The notes beneath the pieces were generated by a model. That model saw only the letters and a program-made list of their open reading frames with translations, ran no database searches and had not been told where the DNA came from. Of a DNA stretch of 64,000 bases, positions 22,121-34,290 are shown one piece after another. The position numbers were made by a program, and so were the translations under genes. Source of the DNA: Pogonophryne albipinna (Eukaryota; Chordata; Actinopteri; Perciformes; Artedidraconidae); contig CM053256.1 of the NCBI GenBank assembly GCA_028583405.1, positions 19,889,534 to 19,953,533 of the forward strand, given 5' to 3'. Every line of letters starts with the position of its first letter. Positions within the stretch are counted from its first letter, which is position 1.

Positions 22121-22370
22121 TAAAACGTGGCCACGTTTTATTTATTTTTCTCTCAATGAACCCTCCAGGGCTCCGTAGTTCTAAATGTACCTGAGAGGAA
22201 TATTTTTCAAGTTTTTAATACTCTTATCAACATATGAGTGGACAAATATGCTTTATGCTAATGTTTATTATCATTTGAACAATGACAAATATTCTCATGA
22301 ATATTAAACGCAACAACCTCTGAACATTACAAATATTCGCCTCAATTCAACCTCTCATACAATAATACAC

Positions 22371-22518
<148 letters not shown>

Positions 22519-23424
22519 TGGATCGTTGGAGCTATGTGCAACTCAAGGCATATGCTGGGACGGGAGCTGCCTGGACGCTGCAATCATGTTGCGCACTACC
22601 CGTGCTGACTTCTCGTACAATGTCCCACTGTCTGGCTTCCTGCATAAAGTCAAGTGCTCGGCACAGTTGTGGCGAAATGTCGCTCCTCTGTTTTCATTTA
22701 AACAGCTCCTTATATCCGTTAGCGCAGCTAGCTAGCACCAGATGCTAACAACAACAATGCACGTAAGGTCTCTCTCTCGCTCGCTCGGGCCACACATACA
22801 CACACCCTCCCGGTCCTCCCGATGGCCAGTCGGTGCCTGCCGGTGAGCGTGGGAGTGTGGTCTGCCACAAGCGGACGGCAGGAGCGGGGCTGTCATTATC
22901 AGCTTGTAGATGGTATTTTAAACTCGATGCGCTCTGAAACTACGGGGCGGCCGAGGGAGAAAAAAATTACACATGCGTTAATCGCGTTAAAATAATTAGT
23001 GGCGTTAATTTTTTTTTGCGTTAACGCGTTATTAACGCGTTAACTTGACAGCCCTAATTAAGACATATGACAAAACATGACATAAAACAAGCATACAGCA
23101 CTGTTTAGAATCCATTTGGTCTGGTTTAGCGTAACCATGTCGGCGGCCATCTTTCACTTCTGTTGACAATATGCAGCTACCCAATTGGTGTAGCACGATC
23201 ACGTGACGAACCGTGGCACTACTTTTGATCAAGATATTATTACGCTTTGAAGGGACTAGTTCAGCCAATAATTACGTGCCAAGAAGAATTGACAGGAATT
23301 TTTGCGACAAACTTTTTTTTGGTGGATAAGCATGACTCGTTCTTTTTTATGAACTAAAGATTGTGTAGTTCCACTTCTGTGGAGCGGGATGAAACGATAA
23401 CAGGGTTCACCTTGTGGCCTATTA

Positions 23425-24190
23425 ATGCTATCTGCACAAATGGTTAACATTGAACATTAAAAGATCAGGCAGTTCAGAGAGAGTCGAAGGAAGGCAGGCA
23501 GGCAGGCAGGCAGCTTTGCATCTGGACGTGTTTCATTATGATGATAGTGAGGGTGAGTCAATCTGTTTGTTGGAAATACAGTAGTTGAGTGATTACTGAG
23601 AGAAAATTATTAAAAGAGATAATTATTCAAAGTGTTGTTACTTTAAAGTGTTGTTACTGACCTTTTTCTCTTTTATTTTCTTTACCTCACCTGTAACTGC
23701 TGAGACCCTGAGGAACATGCACACTGGACTGACCTGCTCTGGCAACCTGACTTCCACTGTGCGTAATATAATTTGGTTATGGTATATTATTTATATACAT
23801 CAAAGGCACAATGCACCCCCCAGAGACACACATGTATTGAGTGTGATATTTTTGCATAGGTCATTTGAAATCATCTTTACATACTAGAAAACTGTAGGAG
23901 CGGCAACTTGTTTTGAAATTGAATTTTTAATATCCGATAATAAAGTTGATCTGTTTTCTTTATTCTTCTCTCTTCCCAGCTCCATCCATCACCATTCTCT
24001 GTTCCTGCAGGTCCTGCTTGCTAATCAATGCGCATATTTTTTTACACAATTACAAATAAAGTCAATGTATTGTATGCCATGAAGTTGTGCTTCATTCTGA
24101 GTCAATAATAAATTCATTCTGCCTTCAACTGCACAATGATTGTGGACTGCACCGACATCCATGTAGCTGCCCCCCAGTAAGATGAACCAA
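23425..24190. other. Non-coding stretch, no gene recognised
   Basis: It contains a short (GGCA)n near 23,490-23,512 and AT-rich sequence. One segment at 23,690-23,765 has exon-like base composition (CTGAGGAACATGCACACTGG), but I cannot tie it to a family. Confidence 0.5.
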
Positions 24191-24259
24191 GCAAAGAGGG
24201 TCACCATCATGCCCAAGGACATCCAGCTGGCCCGCCGCATCCGCGGAAAGAGGGCTTAG
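24191..24259 (+). pseudogene. Histone H3 C-terminal fragment
   Basis: The frame reads AKRVTIMPKDIQLARRIRGKRA followed by TAG, split here as AKRVTIMPKDIQL and ARRIRGKRA. This is the last 22 codons of canonical H3 (which ends GERA, so one Glu is Lys here). Upstream of 24,191 the similarity stops abruptly. Histone H3 packages DNA in the nucleosome; this fragment covers only the terminal helix region and cannot function. It is followed at the normal distance by a histone stem-loop. Confidence 0.9.
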
Positions 24260-24290
24260 ACTGACCTGAGACCAGCACACCCAACACAAC

Positions 24291-24327
24291 GGCTCTTTTA
24301 AGAGCCACCTACAGTTTCAAAGAGTTG
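24291..24327 (+). promoter_or_regulatory. Histone mRNA 3' stem-loop and downstream element
   Basis: GGCTCTTTTAAGAGCC (24,291-24,306) is the canonical 6-bp stem with TTTT-type loop, preceded by AACAC and followed by ACC. Thirteen bases later TTTCAAAGAGTT matches the purine-rich U7-binding element. It confirms that the H3 piece came from a replication-dependent histone gene. Confidence 0.9.
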
Positions 24328-24841
24328 CAATACTACGTTCTAAGTTCTAAAACAAGTATTCGGTATATTCCTTGATAGCTTTTGGAGAAGGTTGTTTTTA
24401 AGTTTACTAAAATCTATCGTTTCAACTGTTTCACTTTATAAAAAGGGAACAGGTGAGTAGAGCATCATTGAGTTTCTTATTCTGTCAGTAAATTATCCAA
24501 ATGAATGTTTTTCATTATTTTAGTCAACCCTAAACAAATTGATTGTACCTTTTTAATAATGACCTTACATGGTCGGCAAAGTTAAATTAACTTCAGAAAA
24601 TCAAATCTGTTCTGAGAAAAAACTAATAAATGTTTAAAGATAGGAACTCGCCATCCCACTGAAAAACAGTCCGTAGAGATTTAAAGGCGTAGTTGTAGTT
24701 CAGTCCAACGTTTCATTTGGATTCATTTCTCCAACAGTCAACTATTTTCATAAAGAATATATATATTTTTCAAAGTCAACTTTATTGTCAATCTTACTCA
24801 GTTTGTGTTTATAGACAGAGAGATCAAAAAGACGTTTAAAT

Positions 24842-25868
24842 TAGGGCTGTCAAATTTTAATCAGATTAATCACAGCTTAAAAATTAATTAATCATGATTA
24901 ATCACCATTCGAACTATGTCCAAAATATGCCATTTCTTTATGTATATTGTTGTGGGAATGGAAAGATAAATGAAAGAAGGCGGATATATCCATTTAACAT
25001 ACAGTATGTATGTTTATTATAACATCTTTCTGTGTGTCAAAATGAAAGACAACCCACACACCTATCAATCATCAAACCGTGGGGTCTTAATTCATTACGT
25101 GTTGATTTCTATCAACGGGGGAGTACTTCAGGAAAGTCGACAGAGGGGGGGGGGCGGCGGCGGCTAGTGCACTTCGTGACCACAGAGTGTGAACGTTGTG
25201 ATCAGCTGTTTTAGCGCAGTTCTCCAGTGAAGGGGGGGGAGTCTCCCTCCGCAGCCGGTTGGCGTAGTTTTGGCACAATTCCGTTGTACAGACCGACGTT
25301 AACAGCAGCCCTGTCTGACACGGAGATCGACTCTGTCGTCCGGTGATCTAACCGCCTTCTGGAAAAGCTTCACAAGTACGTCGGTACGCAAATGCGCTTT
25401 GTGACACAAGTTTCAGATTACGCACATAACCTGCGTACCAGTTATGTGCACCCCTGTACTACAGCAAAAGTATTCTCCATCGGGACTTCCTGCAACAACA
25501 CCGACATTATCAAAGATGTTCTATTGAGAAGACGATCACTACGTGACAAAAGTTTTCAAAACCGTTTCTGGTCTTCGGTATTTCCAGACAAGTGGCTTCT
25601 GAAATCAATCTTACTAACTGCTGTCTGTGCAATTTACTCCGCGCGAGTTGGCAGACTTTATTTTGCTTACTTTAACATCATTTTTCATGGTGGGGCTAAG
25701 CCATTTCTTGGTATGGGTGTAGCCTACCCCAGCCATACCCTGGCGCTGCCACTGGTGGGATGTATGGGGCGGGCCATTCTGCACATGCGTTAAATGCGTT
25801 AAATATTTTAACGCAATTAATTCAAAAAATTAATTACCGCCGTTAACGCGATAATTTTGACAGCACTA
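24842..25868. mobile_element. 1.03-kb hAT element with TSD GTTTAAAT
   Basis: It starts TAGGGCTGTCAAATTTTAAT and ends AATTTTGACAGCACTA, flanked by GTTTAAAT at 24,834-24,841 and 25,869-25,876. It shares termini with the element at 20,835 but has a different, non-coding interior. It lies in what looks like a LINE tail (CAACTTTATTGTCAATCTT at 24,776). Confidence 0.93.
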
Positions 25869-26086
25869 GTTTAAATAAAATAAAATTATACAATTTACAG
25901 ATATGTATACAAATATATATATCCTATATACACCATCATGTATAATGATGGTGTATGATGTAGAATGAAGTGTGGTAGATAACAAGTAAATATAGAGTTA
26001 CATACAGATCCATGTTACAGCAAAAGATGGAATAACTAAGAAGCACGCAGTATAATAATAATTACATGCAACAATTAAATAACTGC

Positions 26087-27245
26087 TCAGCATCTCCACC
26101 ACAATCCCAATCTGCTGTGTCCTGTTTTCCTCCCCTCTGCATAACACCCCATCACACATACGAAACACAACGCAGAGTCCGAGGGTGTTAAGAGTATGTT
26201 TATTAAAATGTCCTCCTCTCTACTGGCCAACACAGGGAGCATATGCTGGGTGTAGAATTTTTCCAGGAGGAGGAGATTTCCATGCCATGCAGGGTCTTTG
26301 GGGATGGAGATGATGATCGCCTCCTTCGTGGTCCACACAACAAAGTAGCAGAGACTCCGGTCTGTGATGTGCAGCTGCCCTTGGACCTGGTGCCAGTATG
26401 GGTGATTCTCCTTGAGAATATATGACCCACCCTCCTCACGGAGACAGAAGGATGGTAACTGGACTGCCTCCGCGATGGTCATGTTCCTCTGGCTGTGTGG
26501 ACACTTCACCTCCAGCAGGGCAGATGGCTGCACAAGTCCATCGGGTGATGCTCCCAAAACACCCGACTCACTCACAAAGAGACCAGACTCGAACACTGTC
26601 ACTTGATAGGCCTCCACAAAAGCCTTCACCCCTTCGGCCTCGTTTACAACCCCCCAGTTGACAGCCATGACTCCGTCCAAGTTGTACCCCCCAAGCACCC
26701 TCTTCATGAGGGACGCACATGGAGTGGATGAAAGTCCCGACCGCAGCACAGCACCAAAATTGCTGGCCGTCAACCTGCCCTGTCTGTGTAACTGCCACTG
26801 AGGATTTGTCCGCTGTCCTACGGTGGCTGTCTGGATGGCAGCTTGCTGGTCTCTGCTCAGTCGCATTGAGGCAAGAATTGCCTCAAGCCCCCGACCCCCA
26901 TGCTCCCTCACCAGCTCCGGCACGGTGACAATGGCCTGATGTTGACAAAAGCCATGCCATGCCACACTGTGCGCCCCTCAGTGCAGACCTGAACCAGTCT
27001 ACATCCTCAGTGGCGATGTCTCTGGCCAGTGGGTTGTATGTCTCCTCTCGCTGTTGGTAAAGTTGAGACACCGGCTGGACTACTTTTTAAGTGCCAGGCT
27101 TCCTCCACTGGCACTCAACATCTGTGGAGCTGGTCTGCCACATGGCAAATATTGCCAATGCTGCAGCGTGGCTGCATTTGTACATCCCCCGTGCACAATC
27201 ACAGACAGCGCTCTGCATCGCGCCATCGTCTCCCATGCAGATCTG
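26087..27245 (-). pseudogene. SWIM zinc finger plus YqaJ-type exonuclease, decayed
   Basis: After a splice acceptor at 27,245 the frame gives CDCARGMYKCSHAAALA, the CxC..CxH core of a SWIM zinc finger. A TAA follows at about 27,088, and the same frame continues YNPLARDIATEDVDWF. A frameshift near 26,960 leads to the 292-codon frame. That frame has RLTASNFGAV, then GVLGASPDGLV, LLEVKCPHSQ and HQVQGQLHIT. These are the lambda-exonuclease/YqaJ nuclease motifs (Glu, Asp, Glu-x-Lys and a Gln-rich motif). YqaJ nucleases digest double-stranded DNA ends; fish carry many copies of such SWIM-YqaJ proteins, and YqaJ ORFs are known in ISL2EU-type transposons. Catalytic residues are all present, but the stop and frameshift make this a pseudogene. 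No element termini were identified around it. Confidence 0.85.
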
Positions 27246-27775
27246 TAAAAATAAGTAAGTACCATTTGTTAGCATGCTATAATAGATTGAATGAGCAATA
27301 ATACAAGGATGGTCCGGATCTGGGGGTGGGAGGGTTTATTTTTCCATAGTTTTGTCCTCTTGTCTGATTGTTGTTATTGTTTGTTTTTTCTGTATTTTTT
27401 GTAATTTGTGTTGTATTGGTTGTGATTGTACATTGTATTTTTCTAAATGTGTATAAATACATTTTTGAAAAACATTTGATCAACAATAAAAAAGGATTTG
27501 GTCAGGATCTAGACTCAGTGTGTAGTTTATTAATTAATCAATGCTCTCTACATTAGGAAAACACATACCAGTGTACCAGAGGGAGTCACACACAGCTGTG
27601 CCTAGATAACCAAACAAATTGACAAGATAACCAAAATCCTTGAATCTACACACAGCAAATAAACTCAAATGACACAACGAGATGTAAAAGGAGATCACAC
27701 ATACAGTATAGTCGATATAAAACTGGCCGCTTCAATCTGAAGAGCAACTAAAACAAAACACGAGAGTGTACCTTG
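27246..27775. other. Non-coding stretch between the YqaJ gene and block copy 2
   Basis: AT-rich with T-rich and GTT-rich tracts; no ORF or repeat terminus I can support. The AG at about 27,246 is the intron end of the SWIM-YqaJ gene, so its upstream exon should lie here or further right, but I did not find it. Confidence 0.45.
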
Positions 27776-28490
27776 TTCTTGTGAACACTAATGTTATCCA
27801 CAGCATACACAGAGACCACGAAGTTCTTAAGGAGTAAACTAGTTACTAAAACAAAACACGTTAGTGTACCTTGTTAGCTAATGTTAGCTAGCTGACATTA
27901 ACGTTACACATTGCACTCATATTACTCACCGAAACCTTGTAAAGCCGGTTCCGCATGCTGGCTCTTACAGAACCGACTAACTCCCCTTTCGTGTATGTAC
28001 AGCTCTCAACATGCCCAGACTTGTAGTGATGTTCACCTCGTTTTATACTTTTCGCCTCATTCTGAAAGAAACAGGTGAAATTTGCTAACGTGACGGCCGT
28101 CTTTGTGATGGTGACGCGTATTGTGCGAGACCAGAGACCTGGGCCCTTTCTCATTTCATCAAATCCCCCTCCTCGACTCCTCGGTCCTCCGGTAGTGACC
28201 CGGAGATGAATTTCAGCGCGCCATGTTGAAGGACATCTCATTTCTCTAAATGCACTTCGAGGACCGAGCATCGAGCATCGAGGAGGCTCTCTGGAGGAGC
28301 CATAACCGAGGATACACTGATGGGTCCTCCACAGTCCTCCACGGCTCCTTCGTGGATGCATTTCCGGCAACAGAGATGTTTCAAAGAGTCGTGACGCATG
28401 CATCCCCTGGATTGCATGCATCCCCTGGATATTATTTTATTAACTGCTTTCATCGCATCGCGATGAAAGCAGTTAATAAAATAAAATTGG

Positions 28491-28542
28491 TTAAAATGTG
28501 TCGTAAAAATGTGTAACTTCACAGTTTTACGACACATTTTAA
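28491..28542. repeat. 18-bp hairpin, TTAAAATGTGTCGTAAAA
   Basis: The arms 28,491-28,508 and 28,525-28,542 are perfect reverse complements with a 16-base loop. It lies at the junction where block copy 2 departs from copy 1, so it may be the end of another short inverted-repeat element. Confidence 0.85.
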
Positions 28543-29054
28543 TTTGTTTGACTTGCAAAATGTTCTTTTAAATTGAGAAACATCATATGTGTCATTCGTG
28601 GCACAATTCAAACGGGATCAAAAGATAACTTTTCTCTCTCCATTGACTTCAATGTATAATTTTCTGCTTCCGGGGTCCCATGGAGGCTCCCGGAAGGGGA
28701 GGGACTTCGCCTCTCTATACAGCATTGTAGCGAGCCCTGGGTTGAGAGGGAGGGGCTTGCATAGGGGAGGGGGGGGGGGTTGGCAGGGAAACGGGGTTCA
28801 GGGGGAGTGGCTGTACGGCTGTACCCGTAGGATAGAAAAGGGGGAAGTGACATCTGACTCAGGTCGCGCGGCTGTGGAGAAGAACGTGTTGCCCAAATTC
28901 TGTTACTGAGTTTTGACTAGTTAGCTAGCAGGTTTATTGTTTTGGGTGCAGTCACTTTTGCCTCCACTTGCTGTTCAAATAAATGTTGAAAGAAAAAGTA
29001 AATCTGTTTACAGTTCTGTTTTATATGGGTGTTGAAGAAGAAGAAGAATTGGGA

Positions 29055-29376
29055 GCAATGAAACCCTCTTTAATGGTCACACATGCAGAGCACAAAGCAC
29101 ACACAGTGAAATGTGTTCTCTGCTTTTAACCCATCCTAGTACCAGGAGTCTAGTACTAGGAGCAGTGGGCAGCTATTGTACAGCGCCCGGGGAGCAATGG
29201 GAGTGAGGGGGGAAGGGGGATGTCCGGTGCCTTGCTCAAGGGTACCACGGCAGGGCAGGAGGTGAACTGGGACCTCTCCAAGTAGAAGTCCACACTCCAA
29301 ATGTAGGTCTGGTCGGGGACTTGAACCGGCGACCCTACGGCTCACAGTCCAAGCCCATACTGACTGCCATAGATTT
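29055..29376 (-). repeat. Complete tRNA-derived SINE (minus strand)
   Basis: This is the uninterrupted version of the split SINE of copy 1: tRNA-like head with B-box GGTTCAAGTCC, body, and a tail ending ACCATTAAAGAGGG. It contains the empty target TGCTTTTAACC at 29,121-29,131. Confidence 0.75.
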
Positions 29377-29961
29377 AGTCCCTAATTTTGCTCTCAAAGT
29401 GCACCAGATTGATGCATTTAACTTCAACATTTAAAATAAAATCTTCCCGGGGGAGCTTGCCCCTGGACCCCCCTAGAGGAGGTGAGGTCCACCACCTGCC
29501 CACACCCCCTGTTAAATTGTCTCACCCACATTGAGGATGCTTCCTATGCCCAAGTTTTATTCCATGTGTCAAGTCAGACAAATTGGGTCCAAATGTTATT
29601 GCATCAATGATCTGTTAACATTAAAATCACGAAATATATGCTGTAACTATTTTGCTCTAGGCAACTCAAGGGCTCAGGTAATGTGATTACTATATGAATA
29701 ATTGTCCAAAATAATATAAAATGCATAGGGTTTTTTTGTTAAGTTACATACTTTCGTCGCCGGCCGGCCGATACATGCCGCGCATTAAGTGGGCCTGTCT
29801 GTTAATTAATCCCCGGGCCACTTTTTCCCCCCAGTCCGCCCCTGGCACACATTGTCTCATCAGCAAAGAAAACCCTCCTTAAAACAACAGTCAAGTGTGC
29901 AGTCCAATGTCCATACAAAGACCCAGATGCCTCAACAGGCCATATCCAAATCTGTATTTTA

Positions 29962-30243
29962 AAGTTTCCGAGCAAGGAACAACAACATGTTTGCATTGTC
30001 GGGCAAATGCATCTTTGATTGTAAACTGTCGGTATTCAGTGGGGGCTCTCCATCTCCAGCTGCCGTGTTTGCTCCCAGCTGGGAAAACGGAATGGGGTGG
30101 TTATGTTTTAGATGTAGTTTAAGATTTTTGGTATTGCCTGCTTTTGTCGCTACCTTTTTTAAACAAATGCGACATACCGGCTCATTCAAGTCCGTTGGCC
30201 TCGTTCATTTGGCTTGAATCCAAAATACTGCCACACCGGAGAA
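29962..30243 (-). pseudogene. BED zinc-finger remnant, copy 2
   Basis: Same as the remnant at 9,950-10,231, with a few residue changes (for example NTKNLKLHLKHNHP). The stop between the WQYF and CxxC parts is shared. Confidence 0.7.
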
Positions 30244-30498
30244 TCGAGATGTGTAGTTAGGTTTTGTAACCAATTCCATTTCACTTTAAATTCCCCTCGA
30301 GTAAATCGCACGTTGTCTCCCGCTTGTCGCTATATTATTCATTTGGATGTTAAACTGCTACAGCATGCATACAGGAAATTGAACCATACACAAATAAACT
30401 ATATTGAGAACATGACAAATTCAAATGTGGAAGGACTGTGCAGTTTCAAAGAGGTAGTTATGTACAGAAATTGTGAGAGCACTTTGGAGGATTATTTG

Positions 30499-31206
30499 CA
30501 TAGGCGGATTTTGCGGGGGGCCCCCCTAGTGGCTGAAATATGTTACAGCATTACTACTTCTAAAACTGTTCCAATACAAATATTTCATATATCAATATTT
30601 TAATAGATGTAATATAATGATTGTTAGAATACAAATCTGAATAATATCATATTATTTTGTTTGAAATAATTTCATTTTTGAGCAGTCACATGTTGTGACG
30701 TGTGTGTGATGTGTGTGTGTGACGTATGAGGTTAAGGACACAAGTTCCCTCGCTTTTTTTTTTACATACAAGTGATTCAGCTATTGTATTACAATAAGAT
30801 ATGCGGCGATTTTTAAAACGTCCAATTTCTGGGACGTTTAAGGAGTCTACTTCTGCACTAAGTAGGACACTGGTTAATAATATTGTAGCGTGTTCAAGTA
30901 ACCAAGGGATATAGTAGTTATCAAATAAGTATAAGATGTGCACAGTTATGATAAGTTTTACAGATGTAATGCACTGTTGTTGTGGGGAGAGACCGCCCCT
31001 TCCATAAGTGTGTGTGTGTACGGCGGGTATAAGGCGTGCATGACGAGACGAGTTGTGTTCGTATGTGGAAAAGTCATACTCAGTGCGGTGAACGCTGGTT
31101 TTATTGCTACTGTATCCGTAGCATCCCACGCAATAGTTGGGACTGTGTACTGACGTCAGTAAAAAAGGTTTGCCCCCCCAAGCGCAAATGTCAAACTCCG
31201 CCTATG
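30499..31206. mobile_element. 708-bp hAT-like MITE, copy 2
   Basis: Counterpart of 10,487-11,194, with the same CATAGGCGGA ends and the TSD ATTATTTG at 30,491-30,498 and 31,207-31,214. Confidence 0.85.
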
Positions 31207-31612
31207 ATTATTTGTGATCTTTATGTGAACTTCAACCTCTTTTTCCCTTACCTGTTCATATCCTTATTATCAGACAGATCATCTGTTAAATTACTTCTGA
31301 AATTTGCTGTAATGAGACATGCACAAACTCACAAGGTTGGGACAAGCAGGTTTTAGTGGTTAGCAATAAGCTCAGTGTGACGAGGGCATTTTTTAAGACT
31401 CACACACAAACAAACACACGCACACAGTTCCCATCAGGGACTTAAAAGACAGGCATGCAACCCAAATGAATTCTTGCCACTGCAACAGGTTTTAAAATAT
31501 TTGACAGGTGGCACGGTGCATAATGAAAGTGGAATTTGATTAAACATTTGTCAACAAACAATGGTTTTGTCAAGCTGACATCATGCCAGGAGGAATGGGA
31601 ATAGTAGAGTGA

Positions 31613-31989
31613 TGTCACGGTGTGTGCCGCAAGCAGGACCCAAATGCAGATTAATGTGAAAAACCTTTATTTCAAGGATAACGAATACTATAGACAAAAC
31701 AGAACACTCACCGGTGAACTCAGTCACATACGAAAGAAGCACCAACACTGAACACAGGAAGAGACAAGACTAAATACAGGGCGGGGTAATCACGGGACGA
31801 GAAGAAGCTGGGCAGGGGAGGAGAAACACAAGGACAACAGGTGAACACAATCAGACACTTAGACACACCAGGGGACTAACGACGGGAGGAAAAACACAAG
31901 GAAAAGGACCAGACAATAAACAGGGAGGAAACATGACGGCAAACACCCAAACATACCAAACCACAAAACAACATAAGAGAATCCTGACA
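31613..31989 (-). mobile_element. 377-bp solo LTR, TSD AGTGA
   Basis: It begins TGTCACGG and ends CCTGACA, flanked by AGTGA at 31,608-31,612 and 31,990-31,994. Copy 1 has the uninterrupted site at about 11,610. On the minus strand an AATAAA precedes the ending CACCGTGACA, a layout common to fish Ty3/gypsy LTRs, which suggests minus orientation. There is no internal region, so it probably formed by LTR-LTR recombination. Confidence 0.88.
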
Positions 31990-32411
31990 AGTGATAGAAC
32001 TGCAGAATAAATGTTATAAAAGATGGTCATGTCAAACTTTGGTCTTCTCTTCGGATCGTTTTTTTTTCCGAAGAGTTTTTTCTTCGAAGAAGAGAGGGAG
32101 AGGTGAAAAAGAAACAAAAGGGAGGTAAGAAATAAAACAAATGCACAAACATGATCCGAGGAAAATGTTTAATATATTATTATTTGTATTATCATTCTTT
32201 TATTTCCATGTAACATATCCGAAACCAGGAAGTGGTGTTGTTGGGAAGTGTGTGTATAATGATAACAAAGGTTATTCCAGTAGAACCATTGAAAGCACGG
32301 AGCTTTCCCAGCATGTCATTTTCTGGTTCAAGTTATTGAGGAACATGTTTCATTTCTATTTTAACAGAAGAATTACATGTTTTGGTTTACCAAACTTTCA
32401 AATTGATATGA

Positions 32412-32699
32412 GGACTGTTGAAGTCAGGACAGCAGATAGCTTACACACCTTCCGGCGCAGACTGAAAACTCATCTCTTTCGACTCCACTTCGAGCGATAG
32501 AATTACTAACAAAGCACTTATATACTAATAAAGGACTGGCTTATCTAAAGCCAGTTGAGTAGCACTTGAAATGTTTTTGCTCTATGAAACCTGATGTACT
32601 TATATGATTCTGTTTTCTTCAAGTTTGTATTTTGTTGGTCGAACGCACTTATTGTAAGTCGCTTTGGATAAAAGCGTCAGCTAAATGCAATGTAATGTG
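32412..32699 (+). mobile_element. 5'-truncated L2-like LINE 3' end, copy 2
   Basis: Counterpart of 12,027-12,314, with the same ORF2 end and the same TCGCTTTGGATAAAAGCGTC tail. Confidence 0.8.
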
Positions 32700-33357
32700 A
32701 TTTTTGGCCATTTAAAAAGGCCTATATTTGTAATGAAGGTTTGATTCATTTATACATTACATTTAACTTCAACTTAATGTAAATCCAAAAGTGTCTTTTG
32801 AATACTTGCCATGCAGCAATTAAAAACACACAAGCAGCCTGAGATTAACAAACACAACGATACTAAATCATGTCTTTATTTTTTGTTTGTTAGTGTAAGA
32901 TTTTATTTTGGGGCGGAATTTTGGGATGCACCCAGAAAAATGTACAAAGCATCTTAACGAAACACCTTATGGACCATTTAGCAGCTTTTAAGACTCCTAT
33001 TATATCACAAAATACTACCTGCAGATAGAGATGCCCACTTATATCTTCCATGCTTTCTCTAAGGTCAAGAATAAACGTTAAACTGCGCTTTGAGCACCAG
33101 GAAAAGTGCTATACAATATAAATGTTTTATTATTATTATTAACTCGTTTTTTTAAGCCTCCAAGGACAAAAATCCTTAATCTGCTCCGAAAGAAAAGAAA
33201 TGTAGCATCTACTTTTTCATGAAAACTGGGTCAAGTCTATCCGCCAATAAAGATGTAAAGTAACTTCTAGAGTGTCTTCAAGGTGAGATAGCTCTGCAAA
33301 CCGCTTCACAAAACTGGTTTAGCTCGGTAAAGCACAGGGGCTGTCCTTACCCGTAAG

Positions 33358-33814
33358 CAGGGGCGGTTCTAGGGGGGGCCAGTGCCCCCCTAACACTGAC
33401 CTCTGACCCCCCTGTGGCCCCCCTAACAATGAATTTTTTTTTAAATGTCTATTTTCTGGTACTCGGTTTGCCAAAAACCGCAGGATTTTGTTGCTGTAAT
33501 GTGAGATTGTGCAGACACCCTTATGTAAAGTAGAGATGTAACTGTTCATTGCCTTTATTTTTATATAAATATGGTGTTAGTGCAAACATTGCACTATAAC
33601 TTAAGCTGAAGCTAACAGTAATAACTATAAGATCTATCTGAAATAAATAAGTGTACTGAAACAAATACCAATAACTGTATTGCATTGTTTTCTTATGCAC
33701 AATTACTTCATACTGTCTAGTTCTCTTTTTCGTCCTGCATTTATTGTGCCCCCCTCAGAAAAGAACTGGCCCCCCAGTGGCCCCCCCAGTCAAATTGGTC
33801 TAGAACCGCCACTG
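33358..33814. mobile_element. 457-bp hAT MITE with TSD CCCGTAAG, copy 2
   Basis: Counterpart of 12,973-13,440, about 11 bp shorter because of C/G-tract length changes. The TSDs are at 33,350-33,357 and 33,815-33,822. Confidence 0.92.
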
Positions 33815-34163
33815 CCCGTAAGTATGTTATACCCAAAAAATGTCTTCCTGGATGTGTGTGAATATGTTTAAGTCGTTTTCTGCATATGTGAAAATGTCCA
33901 ATTCTGCAAATGGTCTTCAAAAACAAGCATGACCTACTTAAAGGAATAGTTTGACATTTGCAGAATTGTGCATGTTCACAACCATGAAGTGGTTCTTGTT
34001 TTGCGTGGTTTTCCGGTAAATGTTTGCATGGAGCTGTTTGCAAACAGCGTGTTTCATCATGTGTCCGGTCAGGTAGTGCAGGTGGTATGTCAGGACCAAT
34101 GCAGTCTTGCTGTTGGAGGGCTTGATAACCCACTCCTATTCCCCACTAGTAGAAGTGTGTAGA

Positions 34164-34290
34164 GGTAAGGTGTAGGGGTAAGGTGTAGGGTTAGGGTGTC
34201 AGGGGTTAGGGTGTCAGGGGTAGGGTGTAGGGGTAGGGGGTTAGGGTGTCAGGGGTTAGGGTGTCAGGGGTTAGGATGTAGGGGTAGGGT
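34164..34290 (+). repeat. Degenerate GGGTTAGGGTGT minisatellite, copy 2
   Basis: Same array as 14,150-14,279 with a different number and order of variant units. Confidence 0.85.

Larger units (their letters stand above)
20897..22177. mobile_element. 1.28-kb palindrome-armed element, TSD GTTCTA
   Basis: The ends are TACGGAGCCCTGGAGGG and its complement CCCTCCAGGGCTCCGTA, with GTTCTA at 20,891-20,896 and 22,178-22,183. Both arms carry arrays of a 21-bp unit built on GTGCGCACG (about 20,950-21,085 and 21,980-22,120). Each array reverses orientation in its middle. The centre (about 21,670-21,840) resembles 44,730-44,930 inverted. No ORF is recognised. Confidence 0.8.
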
